DNA from: Lunularia cruciata | Taxonomy: Eukaryota; Streptophyta; Marchantiopsida; Lunulariales; Lunulariaceae | Length of the DNA: 64,000 nt | Assembly (NCBI GenBank): GCA_948567375.1 | Contig: OX419756.1 | Location: forward strand, 3,539,001 to 3,603,000 | Direction of reading: 5' to 3' | Shown here: in pieces, positions 49,291 through 61,081 of the stretch | How positions within the stretch are numbered: position 1 is the first letter of the stretch | How the letters are laid out: every line of letters starts with the position of its first letter | Made by a program: the position numbers and the translations under genes | The notes under the pieces: model-generated | Told to the model about the DNA's origin: nothing | Seen by the model: only the letters and a program-made list of their open reading frames with translations | Database searches by the model: none

Positions 49291-52218
49291 CTTTGAAGGC
49301 AATTTCGGAGGCCTAAACAGATGAATTGCTGACAGTTCATCTATTTGTGTGCTTAATCTTATGGTGGAGCTTCCTTGGAGGAGATCCTCTTTGTCTATAT
49401 AATAAAGAGAAGGTGCTCCTTTGGGGCACCAAATTTTGAGTGTGTAATTTGTGTTTATCCCTCTTCTCTTGTCCTCTGAGTATTACATATTTGGAACAAG
49501 GCAAGAAACTTCAAGTTATTAAGGAGTTGGTTGAAGATGAAGATACCCAACCCAAAGTCAAAGAAGAAAAGAAGAAGAGAGCCTTTGGAGGTGCATGAGA
49601 CGGATTCCTATAGAGAAGAAGAAGCATTAGAGGAACCACAAGAAGATGAAGATGTCAAGAGCCAAGAAAGAGAGGCTCTTTGGGAGCCTAATGTGTGAGG
49701 AATCAATAATATGCTCACTCCCAAATGCTACTCATCTAAATAACTAGAGAAGCTGCCAATTCAACAATGGGGACAAGAAGGTGACTTTGATGAAGATGAA
49801 GAAGAAGATATTCCAAAGCAAACATTGGTACCATCACAAGTACCTTAGCAAGAAGACACCAACCAACCCATAGATATAAGAAGGAGGTTGAATGGTGAAG
49901 AAGAATGCTTCATTATTTGTGAGATGCTTAAGCTCAAGTGTACTCATGACATCTTGTTGACTTTGATGATGGTCTTGGATACTTGTGGTGCTCCCATTTC
50001 TACAAAATTTTCTCTTGTTGACCATATCATGCTTAAGTGCTAGAGAACCACTAAGAATGTTGTAGTCACTTGGAGAAGTGCCTCAAAGGGAGAAGTACTC
50101 AAAGGAATGACATTGGAAGCTATGATGGGGCATTACTTGGAGTGATGTAGGATAATTGCAGCAGCCCACTTTGCACCTCCTAACATAGATTCTTTTGGTT
50201 TAACTTTTTTTGTGAAATTAATCAACTACCCATGTTAGATTAATATTAGCAATTAGGATTTAGGGCTTATATCCCGATCACCAAAAGAGATATAGTAAAA
50301 CATGTAATCAAGGGATATTATTGGAGTCAAGCCACCCCAACCCACAAAAGAGATGATAGTCCCAAGATCACAATAATAGACCACCATCACAATCATGGGT
50401 ACATGATGCAATGTTAGCATTTGGCTATACTTCTTTAGCGGTTTAATTTTTCTCAAGCAATTGCTACTATGTAAGAAAAAGAACTGGTTTTGGTTGCTAT
50501 CAATCCTCATGCCAGTTCATACATGTAGAAATAATGATGTTTCACCATTGCTGACTAATGAAAATCCACAATGGACAAGTTGAGGATTAAAAACATATGG
50601 CTTCAAGGAGAAGGTAAGTTTTAACCAATTGAATTTGAATCACCTCCAAATTCACAAGGAAATTCAAGTAGGCACATTAGGTGATCTCTTGATACATACT
50701 CTTAAGTCATGAGGTGTAGCGCAAGAGGTTGTGTGAGTGGGTGATCGGGATTCAAGAGGATGCAAAGGCAACTAAGAGTGTTTGATTTTAAAGCGTTTGA
50801 CAACATGATGTTACTCAAGAAGAAGAAAATGCCAACCCCAATTGCTCTACGTACTTTGGAAGTGGAGAAATGAGCACACTATTGTTATGAAAAGTATCTC
50901 AACTACAAGCATATGCAGTTTCTATTGTGGATTTGGGACTTAACTTATCTCTCAATGGTGTTGGAGATAAAGGAGAAGAAGAACCTAAACTTCAACGACC
51001 TATGCGATAATGTGTTTGCCTGAATAGAGGAGCATTAGAAAAAGGTTCTTGAGTCAGGCTCTACGTTGGAGCAATGTACCTCAACCATCAAAGGATGATA
51101 AGGAAATTTGAGGCCTTGTTCAAGAATTAAATGACTCATTGAGATTGTTATCAAGAATTCTTGTTGTTGAATTTAATCATGAATTAAATGTGCATTTAGG
51201 TAGAAAATTCCATCATTCAAGAGAGGTTATAATAAGCAATAATGAGAGTACAAAAAAATACAAGATTTTGAGTAGTTACTGACCAACATCAGATCAAATG
51301 AAGAAAGGAACATCTAATTTGTACTAAGGCACATAATTTTAAGAATTCTAGGAGTTCCACAAAAGCTTCTAATGATCTATCAACCTGGTTGGGAATAGAC
51401 AAAAGTCTTGTTCTGTTGTATCTGAAATCTTCTTCTTTGAAGTTTATACCAAATTTGATGGTCAATTGAAGTTTGAACACTTGAAACCAAGGTGTGTAGG
51501 TGGAGATTACTATTAGATTGATGTGGTTTTGACCACCTCTTGCATTTTGCGTTATAGCAACTTGTGAAATTTTGTAAATGGCTTAACTTGTACCTTTGTT
51601 TGCATCATGTGAAGTTTTGCAATATTGCAATGGCTTAGTCTTGTACCTTTGTTTGAATCTTGATACAGTGAGGACTCTTTAAGGTACATGTGCACCAAAA
51701 GTGTACATAGTTGCTTAAGTGGTTAATCGAGAGTGCTATTTCTACTTAGTACAAAATAGATTTCAATAAAATAATTTAATCTAATTTAGATTATCATCTT
51801 GGAACAAAACTTTCAATGGATAAAAATATGATTTTATCTTTGCATAAATGGTATTACAAAATTACATAAATTTTGCTCATATATAAAATATGTTGTTATG
51901 TTTCATGTCAAGAAAGGTAAACATTCATTCATACAACGAAATGTTATGGTAAATGTTATGAAACTACATTAGTTTCTAAATCGAATGTAGGCTGTGCTAG
52001 ACCAATCATGTTACAATAAAACCTGCAAAATTATTCCTTCTCACAGATAATAGAATAGTAGAAATGTTTCCCAGGATAATTATGATAAAATTAACAATAA
52101 CTCCACTAAGAGATCCGATTTGCTGAACCATCAATCCATGTATTTTCCGTTATAATCGATCTGCAATTGGATTACATTTACTGAGTACACTTTTAACCCT
52201 TTTCTTCTTTTTTTAAAT

Positions 52219-52282
52219 CTTGGATATATGAATAAGAGTGTTAAGTCTTGGGCCCAGACTTAATACACTTATTCATATCAAG
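52219..52282. repeat. Loopless inverted repeat, about 30-bp arms
   Basis: Left arm 52219-52252 (CTTGGATATATGAATAAG...) is complementary to 52253-52282 (...CTTATTCATATCAAG) with a few mismatches and small bulges, meeting at a GGGCCC centre. It is probably a MITE remnant or cruciform-forming palindrome. It lies at the boundary between repeat-rich and genic DNA. Confidence 0.6.
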
Positions 52283-52896
52283 TATATCGTCAGTGAACAA
52301 TGAATGTTATGCAGCCTTGCGTACCAATCTGAGGGTTTCTTTAGAACAAAAGAATTTTCTTGATTAATTCAAAATATTCGTTTATCGAAGTTGACGCTGT
52401 AAAATAACTAAATTACGACATTCTCGACAATCACGTCTGAAGTTCTAAATAGTCATCTCTGAAAGATAGATACCCTACTTGGCTCTAACTCATTCATACC
52501 AATGTCTTAACAGGGACGTAAACCTCGGTTGAGATCATTTATAAGGGAAGAAAACCTTAAACTCGGGCAACGGATCAAGTAGAATCTTTATTGCAAATCA
52601 AATTTGAAATGATTGCAAGTACAGTAAAAGCTTGACTATGTTTCTGTTTGAAAAAGCGGGTTTAGGTGTACAGAATACGAAGAATTCATAAAACGGTTTG
52701 CATATACATATTAGAGGACGAAGTGTGTATGTATCATATCTTCATGGTGCTCCTGTGAATAGAACTTGGCGGTGAGAATCCTTCATATCTAACTTAGATT
52801 CTTGATTTTGCAGACCCATTGGTTACATTCCAGATTATTCTGGACTTAGTAGAAAGCTCTCACGCGGGAATTGTAATTTGATGCGAATCACTTGCT

Positions 52897-53271
52897 CTAA
52901 GAAAGATCAGTTTTGAATGACAAAGCTTTTCGTAACCGTTGTCGTCGCCGTGACAACTCGTCAATTAAGCTAGATCTAGATCCACTTTGGAACTTCTTTT
53001 CCCTAAACGTGCGAGACAGCCGTTCCATATGAAAAAGGGCCTGCTTAACATCGCTAGTATGTTCTTCTACTCGGTGCAATAACTTGGTCTTCAGCTCCCT
53101 TACCTCCAGTTTGCTCATTGACTTCATCGAGACAGTCATCGCGTGGCACCCACTGCAGAACGGCGATGCGTAAGAACCGTGTCTAGTCTGTGTTACGCTC
53201 CCGGTCGCCCTAGTGAACACCAACTGCTGTGGAGACGCCGGTTCTAGCTTGAGCTTAAAGAATTCAAGCAT
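52897..53271 (-). CDS. Possible small basic coiled-coil protein, unrecognised
   Basis: A 124-aa frame from an ATG at 53271 to a stop at 52897, just downstream of HCF101 on the same strand. It has a CSGC pair, then a charged, helix-prone C-terminal half (KLEVRELKTKLLHRVEEH, FREKKF, DELSRRRQRLRKAL). Composition is clearly less AT-rich than the DNA to its left, which favours real coding sequence. I found no convincing upstream exon and no known domain. It could instead be a 3' exon of an alternative HCF101 transcript or a chance frame. Confidence 0.35.
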   Translation of the reverse strand: MLEFFKLKLEPASPQQLVFTRATGSVTQTRHGSYASPFCSGCHAMTVSMKSMSKLEVRELKTKLLHRVEEHTSDVKQALFHMERLSRTFREKKFQSGSRSSLIDELSRRRQRLRKALSFKTDLS

Positions 53272-53565
53272 ATAGACGAGACACCCAAATAAAGGTGAGA
53301 TCAAAGAACCAAGGGTCAAACTACAAAATGTGATATCATCCAGGAAGATGGTCTGGAAACGAAAGGTTCAGATCGCGACATTAACTACTGCTTCTAGTTT
53401 TCACATGCAAGAATTCATGTAACCACTAGTGCGAGTAATAGCGGTAATTGCACCCAGAAATATCAACATGACAAAAATCTTACACAATGACAGATCGAGA
53501 ATATTCCTGTATTAATTTGCCGTGGAAAATTCACTTCTACATAATGTACATTACAGTTCTTAAAG

Positions 53566-56500
53566 TTAGCAGCCATTGGATCTCAAATTATGCAAAGATT
53601 TTGCGTGCTGCAGAATTGAGTTAACATTCTTCGACTTTTCCTGTTCCGCTTCAGAGATTGAGCTTTCATCTGTGTTACGACTCCCGTCACTCCTTTCCCC
53701 GTTGGAAATTCTCATGGTCTCTTTCTCTTCAGGTGCATCTTCGGGTAAATCCACCAGGCGTTCCAAAGACTGCAATTGATCGTAAGGAGCGATCTGAAGT
53801 ACCCAGAAGAATTAGTGCACAAGTCAAGATTCGGTGTTGAATGTTATATTCTTTGCTTCCGCCTTAAAAGAAAATCATGATTTAGAGATCTAAAATAGTA
53901 AACTAGACGTAATTCAAAAGCTTCCTGTCTCTGAACTTTACTTTTGAGGGTGAACTATTCCAGATATGATAAAAGCACTTGAACTATGCCACCAACAAAT
54001 TACTACATCGTTACAGCAGACAGCAGACTAGCAAATAACTGTCGGAAACTTCACACACACACAAAGTACCTGACTAAAGCCATCAGGCCAGTTTATAGCT
54101 ACTGCATAATTCCCCATTGCTTGTATGCTTTCAGGTTCAATATCCTCTGCAATGTCGCTGTATCTCAACCGTTGCTCCCCGGTCCACTCATCCTGAAAAC
54201 GAAAGCACGTAAAATTATAAGTGTAAATCAAACTCAGCTGGCTCAAGTAAGAGAAACCTGATGTCTAGTACTTAGAGTGTTACCAACTGCGGATTGACAC
54301 GTAAGCGTCAAGTTTCTACTTCTTTACTTCCTCCTACAAAAACCTACTGTTATACGAACATGAAGTTCGACAAAGGCCGACATAGAGAATATGGCTGTTG
54401 TGGTGGCCTACAACCACATAACAGTGTAAAATGAACCGGAAAGGGAGCGCGCATCACTAAATGGAGCGCTAAAAGCCAGGACAATGACACAAAAGGCAAG
54501 GTTAGAGTGTTACTTCTGTCTCTGCACTATGATAGAGGTAATGCTGGCTACTAACCCGAGAATGGCGTAGTTAGCCAGAACGTTCTCTAAGAGCTTAAAA
54601 CCTAGCACCATATAAGTAGCCTTCTTACAAAATATGAAGACCTCGGGTCACGAGAAACGACAAGACTGCAACCAACCTGGAAAACATGCAAAACTTGAAG
54701 AAACAACTATTGGGTGGTGCTACAGGGACAAAAGCGCGCAAGATGCTTCGTTGCGGCTCAGACTAATGGATAGTAAAAAGTGCACCTCCAAGCAAGGAAG
54801 TCGGTATCGCGGTTTCGTGATATGCGTACGCTCTCAAGTTAGTGGGTGTTCGAGCGATGGACTAAGGTAGGTACACATCGGATAGGCAAGCGGTTAATCG
54901 GGCCCACTTAATATTCTAGTGGACCCGGGTCAAGCCTACTTCTCATGTTAACGATCTGAAGGTACCTCTATGAGTCAACTCCTGTAATGGTGAGAAAGAA
55001 AATTCTTTCGAACGATAAAAAACTTCTTTAGCGATTATTATTAAGTACATATAAGCATGTCCCTAATTATTCTAGATTGAATGTGCACTGGCTGCTAAAT
55101 TGACCTGATGTTAGAGAATAATATAACTTCCGGACCAGATAAGAAACAAACAGGAAACAAGGCACGTACAATGCTTTTTGCTGAACGGTCATTTCGCCGC
55201 ACAGTAGCGGGATGAAGATAAAACTCTTCGTCTGTTCCAGGAATTTTCACTCGAATTGCTCGTACCTTCTGGTCGTATATCACCGCGGTTGCCACTGCGC
55301 ACGGTTATAGTCCAGTTAGTATATATTAGAGTATTGGGAGCAGAAGCCGTTCACCGAACGGGGGGATCCAGAACCCACTTATGACAGAACCGGACACATG
55401 CACATGGAAAATCCAGGCAAAAATGGGATGCAAAATGAGAGGAAGATGATCTAAGCAAGAAAATACAGAGTGGAACATAACCGAAATCGTTAGGGAACCA
55501 GAAGCGAAAATTGATACGAAATTCCATGAGCAGCATGCACTGTGAACTTAGGTGACATCTATATGAGGAACGAAGCGAGCCCTGTCGAGCAGATACGAAG
55601 CAAAGCAAAAGCAAAAGGAAACCTCTCAACAAGTAGGAAAGCATAGCGTAAATGGGTTATGGAAGCGCTGGAGCGAAGTGTAACAGGACTAGATAATGTT
55701 TGTCACATCATGCTCTATGAGCGCAGCAGTCCTAAAACACTTGACACAAGAAGGAAGAAGTCAGACTATCCAGAAATACATATTTGAGTAATGGGAGAAA
55801 GAACCCGTTATAATAACCCAGTACCATACCCATGTCGGATCGGCCTTGACTCTGACATTTGACATTGTTATGGTAAAAATTTTCACAACTGTCAGAAATA
55901 GAGTGAATGTGCATGCATTTGCCTGCAGACAAGGGTTAGTATCCTGGTAACCGTGATCATTATCTAAACCTAGAATGGTTTTATTCATATGTACCTGCAG
56001 GCAAGGGTTAGTGCGAGCAAGTTTAATCACGAGAAAGACAGCGTCTTGCGTCATCACAGTGTTAGTGGTATGGACATTACCTATACTAGATTAGATATAT
56101 AAATAATGAGAGCAGAAGCCGTACGCAGAACGGGTCCAGATATATACATCCAGATTAGATATACTGTAGAAGTGACTTCAACCCAAACAACTCTCCAGAT
56201 TGCGCTTAATTCCTCTTTTGTAGGAATTTCCGAACAATCCTCACCTTGTTGACGGAGCTTTGCACATTCCTGGACGACACAGACGCCGATGTCGGAGAAA
56301 ACCTTTGCAACTTCGCCTTGTGGATCGACCACAACCTCCGGACTCCCAGTATCTCCAGCAGCTGACAACTGGATAAGATAGAGAGCAGTTATGAAGGAAA
56401 TCAACTTACGGTACACCTCAATTACTTAATGCCTTAAAATGCAAGCAGAATCTCCAATTTGGGAGCTCCCCAAACAACGTGTACTTTACAAAGGTTGTCC

Positions 56501-59500
56501 GCAGGTTGCAGAAGCTAACGTAAGAGAATTAAGAGAGGATCGGCATGGAATGGACCAAGCAGTCCGGATCACTTCTCGGGCATAAGGGCTCGACACGACA
56601 ACGGCCAAAGCAGGTGGATACTAAAGTACTGGTACTCAACGTCAGTAAGACCATTCGACTTAAAAGTGTCTCCGCCCTAAGTGATCAATTTCAAAGCTAC
56701 TCTTAAAATAAACACATCAACACTTTCATCTCCATATCTATGGGTCAAACACTCAGAACTTGAGAACAATTCCACCTCAGTTACCATCTATCCATTTGAT
56801 TTGGAAGACCAGTATGACAGCATTGCTTGTCAATCGCCATGAACAGAGGCAAAGCACTAAATCCCGACGGAAGGAGTGAAACGCTGGAAATCATGAACTC
56901 CTTAAGAAGTATGAAGGGCTTTAGAGAACTGCAAACTACCTTGGCGATTTGGGTCGCAGTAGAGAATATTCATATAGGCAGAAACTCCCGGGAATTAGGA
57001 AACAAGTGAGAGGGCACTTACTTCTGGTCTAATCGGGAGCTCGTACAAGTGCGGGACACCAAACTCTTGGACAACCTGTGGCATTTCAGAGATAGGTTTA
57101 GAGGCCTGTACGAGAACAGATCTTCAAGCACCAGTTCATCTTCCTTCCTACTCTGTGTTGGAAAGACTTGTCAACTAGGGAAATACTAGCCAGCATTCTA
57201 ACATCTGGCAATCTTCGCAAGACGTGTACGTATTTCAAACTTACACCCATCTGACAAAATTGATTATGGTAACTTGTTCATTATCACAAAATTCTAATCA
57301 TACCCATCGGTTTCAATTTCATAACGTGAAGAGACAAATACGAGTGGCTTTACAGGCTAGATGTCAACCTGGCTACCAGAGCCTTTGCCAAACGGGTAGT
57401 ACCGCTTTCCATCAGCATCGAAATAGCACATGTTCTCCACGACAGCAATACAAGGGACCTGATGCATTGCAGAACAGAAGTCTGCGCGTCAATTCACAAG
57501 CATATTTCATTTCCTTCAGGTCCTGCTTCACTCGAAGACCCTTAATATAACTTCTCATTTCACCTAAGAAAAAAGGGCATTTTATTTCTCTGGAGCCAAC
57601 ACCGGAGACCCTAGCATGTCGTTTGGCTACTTGCAAAGCATACGTGGGCCGAGCGCCACCATTGACGCCAATCCGTGCTGATGGCTGAAGTTCCACCAAA
57701 GGAAAAACAAAACACACTTGGCGCAACAAGGAACGCAAGGCAATTCTTACCTTGAGCTTGGTAAACATACGAATGCCTTTAGCGACGTCAATGAATGCAA
57801 GTTTTTGTGGAGTAGTTACTATGACAGCTGCTGTGAGAGGCACGACCTGCGCAAAGATACATCGATTTAGCAAAGCCCCAAGACAAGGCACTTGTCAACC
57901 TCCAAAGGCAACTTACTTAAGATACGTAGACACTCTCGTCGAAGTAGCAATACAAGGTAACCATAATTGCAAAAAACGAGGACATCACTGTCAATGCAGC
58001 CTAGCTGTCAAGTGAAAATAGAACCATTTTTATGACAGTACAGGTCCCGGCCTGAAAGGGCCAGCTTTGCAACAGGGTAATCAAACATCATAACGATCGT
58101 GACTAAGAGTAAGGCCAATTCGTACCTGGCAAAGAGTTAATTGAATGTCACCAGTCCCAGGAGGCATATCAATGATGAGGTAGTCCAACTCACCCCTGAA
58201 AATTACATTCACGATGTCATCAATTCAGTAACATAAGTGACTTACTTCCTCATTGCATATTCCCTTCTATGAAAAGAAACAGTTAAAAGTAAACTAAATG
58301 CAAAGCTTAATTCCATCAAGTAAACTGGAAATTTCCTGATGAGAAATTGTTTTCCTAATTACCAACCACTCTGTTGTGGTCAATAGCTGGTTGATAACAC
58401 CTGACACCATAGGTCCTCTCATGATGGCACTACCCTGCCCTGCGAAACCGAAAGACACCAGTTTGACTCCCATATACTCTGTTGGTATTATGGTTCTGGT
58501 TTCAGCATCCTGCGGACAAGAGAGGCTTTCAATCACGAGAGCTTTGTTATGCGACCAAAATCATGACACAAACTTATTCCTCTACCTACTTCGGTGACAT
58601 GCACTGGCCCAAGGACCAGTTTCTTGTATGGGTCTGTACGCCAGAGGCACAAATGATTATGTAATATCGTACAAGGTAACAATTATTGGACCATGGCTCA
58701 CATCTGCTGAGTACAAATTTCAGCTAGAGCACCTTGGTGGAGGTTGCGTTAATGAGAAAGATCTCCGGGAAAAGCGCTAAAAAACCATGCTCAAACATTT
58801 CTTTCAACCTCTTTTTTATGTTTCTTAATCAAATTTCCCATGTTGCACTGAGTTACTTCCGGGCTTGAATGAGAATTCGTAAGGCGATCCCTACTGGAAC
58901 GGGAACAATCATCTGATCTTTGTTCTACATGTTCCTTCAGATTCTAGGTCCTCCTTCTTAAAAGGAGGTCTTCCTCTGAAGCTATAGTTGATGTAAATTT
59001 TGTTACTTGAAGTAGCAAACAACAATCGGAGAACGAATTGGGAGAAACTTAAACGGTTACCTCATAAAACTTCGCACGAAGGTTATAAGCATGGGACACA
59101 AAATGGGCAGCAGGAAGTTGACCTGAGTTTCACACACTGATCCTCTCTCAGAAGTAGGGCCATTTACCATTTGCAAAACTCGGACCTCTGGTGACACCAT
59201 AGTTGGAAGGCTAGGACCATAAACGTCTGCATCGAAAATCCCCACTCTTGCACCCATTCCAGCTAAAGAATAGGCTAAATTCACTGCGCAGGTAGATTTT
59301 CCAACTCCCCCCTGAAGATGACGTATAAAGAACGTTAACAAAAACCCATGTAAAACCAACAGGATTTGTAAGAGCCTAAGCCCCACGAAATGCTGCTCTG
59401 TGAGCGATCCCAAATCAGGCGCAAAATAATAGGTTATGCTTATGCAGCGTCCTTCTCCGCCCACATTGGGATAGAATCGGCCCCCAAAACGTCTGCAAGG

Positions 59501-61081
59501 TGGGACTTGATGAGTACTTAAAAAACAGATGGGATTGAAAAGCACCGCTCTACACAGGTTGACTCAAAAGATTCAACCACACGAGAAATATATGGCCCGT
59601 TTCGAAGAATCCTGCAATTCAAATTGCAAAATTCCTAGAAAGTCTTGATTCCACTACTAGTGATACACTCTTCAAGTCAGCTGATGTCGTCGCCGCTTAC
59701 GAGCAAAGCTAATTTTGTTTCAAGCGACAGTCTCAGAGTTACCTTACAACTTGAAACTGCCACCACATTTGAAACCCGCTGTAAGCCCTTGGGTACATTG
59801 TCCGTTATAAGTGGTTTCGCTGGCTGCGAGGTCATGGTGACGATCACATCTTTTACCCATGGCAATCCTCCAACCTTCTCCTTTGATTGCTCGAGAAACT
59901 ACGAATTCACATAAGAAGTCATCACGACATGGACGTGAGATCGAAGAATTCAAATGTTCCACTTAGAAGAGACGATAACCAAAACCCCTCATAAGAGAAT
60001 CAGCCAGTCTAATGCCTGCCACTACTGCGCAATGACACTAACGCCATTTGAGAAAAGATTCGTACCATATCTTTGACAGGACAAGCTGGAGTGGTAAGTT
60101 CCAGCTCGAAAGAAACCTGAGGCATTGTTTCAAGACATACTCAAGTTCGTCAGCTCCTGTACTTTCCACAATGGCTACACAGACGGAATGGTACTATGAC
60201 AGAACCGAAAAAACTGCACCGAATTTGCAATTAAGAGGAACACTTCCGCGTAACGAAGAAAGGCAAATCATTGAGTTGAGTTCTCAAAATTTACCCACAC
60301 TATCGCGGCAATAATCTGAGCTCAAACTGGAAAGACCAAAACCCCTTACAACTTTTGGCTCTGAAGTTCCTACGACGACTCAAGCAATTTGAGATCATAC
60401 TAACTAGAAATTGTATCTTGTACAATATTAGAATACGGTACCTCGCCAGTAGATTCATCGACCTGCAACTTCTTCACAAATCCACAAGACACTATATCCT
60501 CTCCAAAATCAGGATCGATAATCTTGGAGAGCTCGCTAAGGACCTGCTCTTCATTCGTAAGCGTCGAACGCGTTGAAGCAGGAGCCACTGTGCAACCACT
60601 AGAATCAATTATTCCAGCGGCAAACGTAGCGCCCAGTACTCGTGACTTAATCCACTATAGCAGACAAATCTTGTTGTTAAACAAACAAAATCGTACAGCC
60701 AGCACAATCCATTCTACTGAGTAAGCTGGCCCAACCTGCAGAAAGACTCCACGAATTTGGTTTGTTTTTGCTATTATCTCCTCCTTCCCTCGGGGAGAAG
60801 CGCCACAGAAGTGGACCCCCGCGGACCGTAGCTCTTGCCTCTGTACCGCAGTCTCCACGTCGCTGAGCAGAGCGACTACCTATTACCAAAGCGGCAGCAG
60901 CATCTACTCTTAATCCTTCCTTTCTTGGAGCAACAGAGGGTCCGAATTCCACTCTTTCAATTTCGACTGACACGTCCCTCCACCGATTACCCTTTTCCAA
61001 TACTCCACTAAACCCTCTCCTTGTTCTACATTGCAAGCCCACGCAAGGACATTGCGCCATTGTCGCTGTACAGTGGCGCAT
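53566..61081 (-). CDS. HCF101: HCF101, chloroplast MRP/NBP35-type P-loop Fe-S scaffold protein
   Basis: Fourteen exons on the minus strand: 61081-60736, 60638-60442, 60116-60066, 59898-59743, 59311-59168, 58509-58367, 58195-58126, 57846-57751, 57458-57369, 57075-57022, 56368-56245, 55294-55170, 54192-54070, 53793-53566 (648 aa; Arabidopsis about 530). Two in-frame ATGs start it (61081, 61060). A transit-like N-terminus is followed by a MIP18/DUF59 domain (about 130-250: [26 protein letters not shown]), the ATPase with CKGGVGKST at 249-257, [30 protein letters not shown] and VVENMC, then a DUF971 domain (about 492-575: [12 protein letters not shown]). HCF101 delivers 4Fe-4S clusters for photosystem I; this is family knowledge. 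The exon 6 donor reads GTTGGT. A 60-residue Ser/Glu-rich tail extends past the usual end. The exon 1/2 junction is the least certain. Confidence 0.93.
55333..55370 (-). repeat. Hairpin-type dispersed repeat, copy in HCF101 intron 11
   Basis: On the minus strand it reads TGGATCCCCCCGTTCGGTGAACGGCTTCTGCTCCCAAT. CCGTTC and GAACGG form a perfect 6-bp stem around GGT. This is the best-preserved hairpin of the family. Confidence 0.75.
56088..56163 (-). repeat. Hairpin-type dispersed repeat, second copy in HCF101 intron 11, with 12-bp flanking repeats
   Basis: The core at 56106-56138 reads, inverted, TGGACCCGTTCTGCGTACGGCTTCTGCTCTCAT. Exact 12-bp direct repeats AGATTAGATATA flank it at 56088-56099 and 56152-56163, leaving a unit of only about 52 bp between them. 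This is consistent with insertion of a tiny mobile unit. Confidence 0.6.

Larger units (their letters stand above)
48957..52896. other. AT-rich DNA with decayed LTR-retrotransposon remains
   Basis: No host gene was found. A stretch at about 49.3-49.5 kb looks like an old LTR (TATATAATA at about 49398, then a leader). Acidic, lysine-rich decayed coding-like DNA follows to about 50.2 kb. Near 51.49-51.53 kb a GGTGGAGATTA tract resembles the polypurine tract and LTR edge of Ty1/copia elements. Together they suggest one or more old, many-times-broken copia-like copies. Family assignment is tentative. Confidence 0.35.

Noticed and set aside
9292-56163. Hairpin repeat family as Helitron 3' ends
   Set aside because: The hairpin is suggestive, but a CTRR end at a fixed distance followed by T is not consistent among copies, and one copy has flanking direct repeats, which Helitrons do not make.
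57370-57377. GTAGCC as the donor of HCF101 exon 9
   Set aside because: Wrong phase for the next exon. The GTTGAC donor after GKGSGSQ joins perfectly to [10 protein letters not shown].
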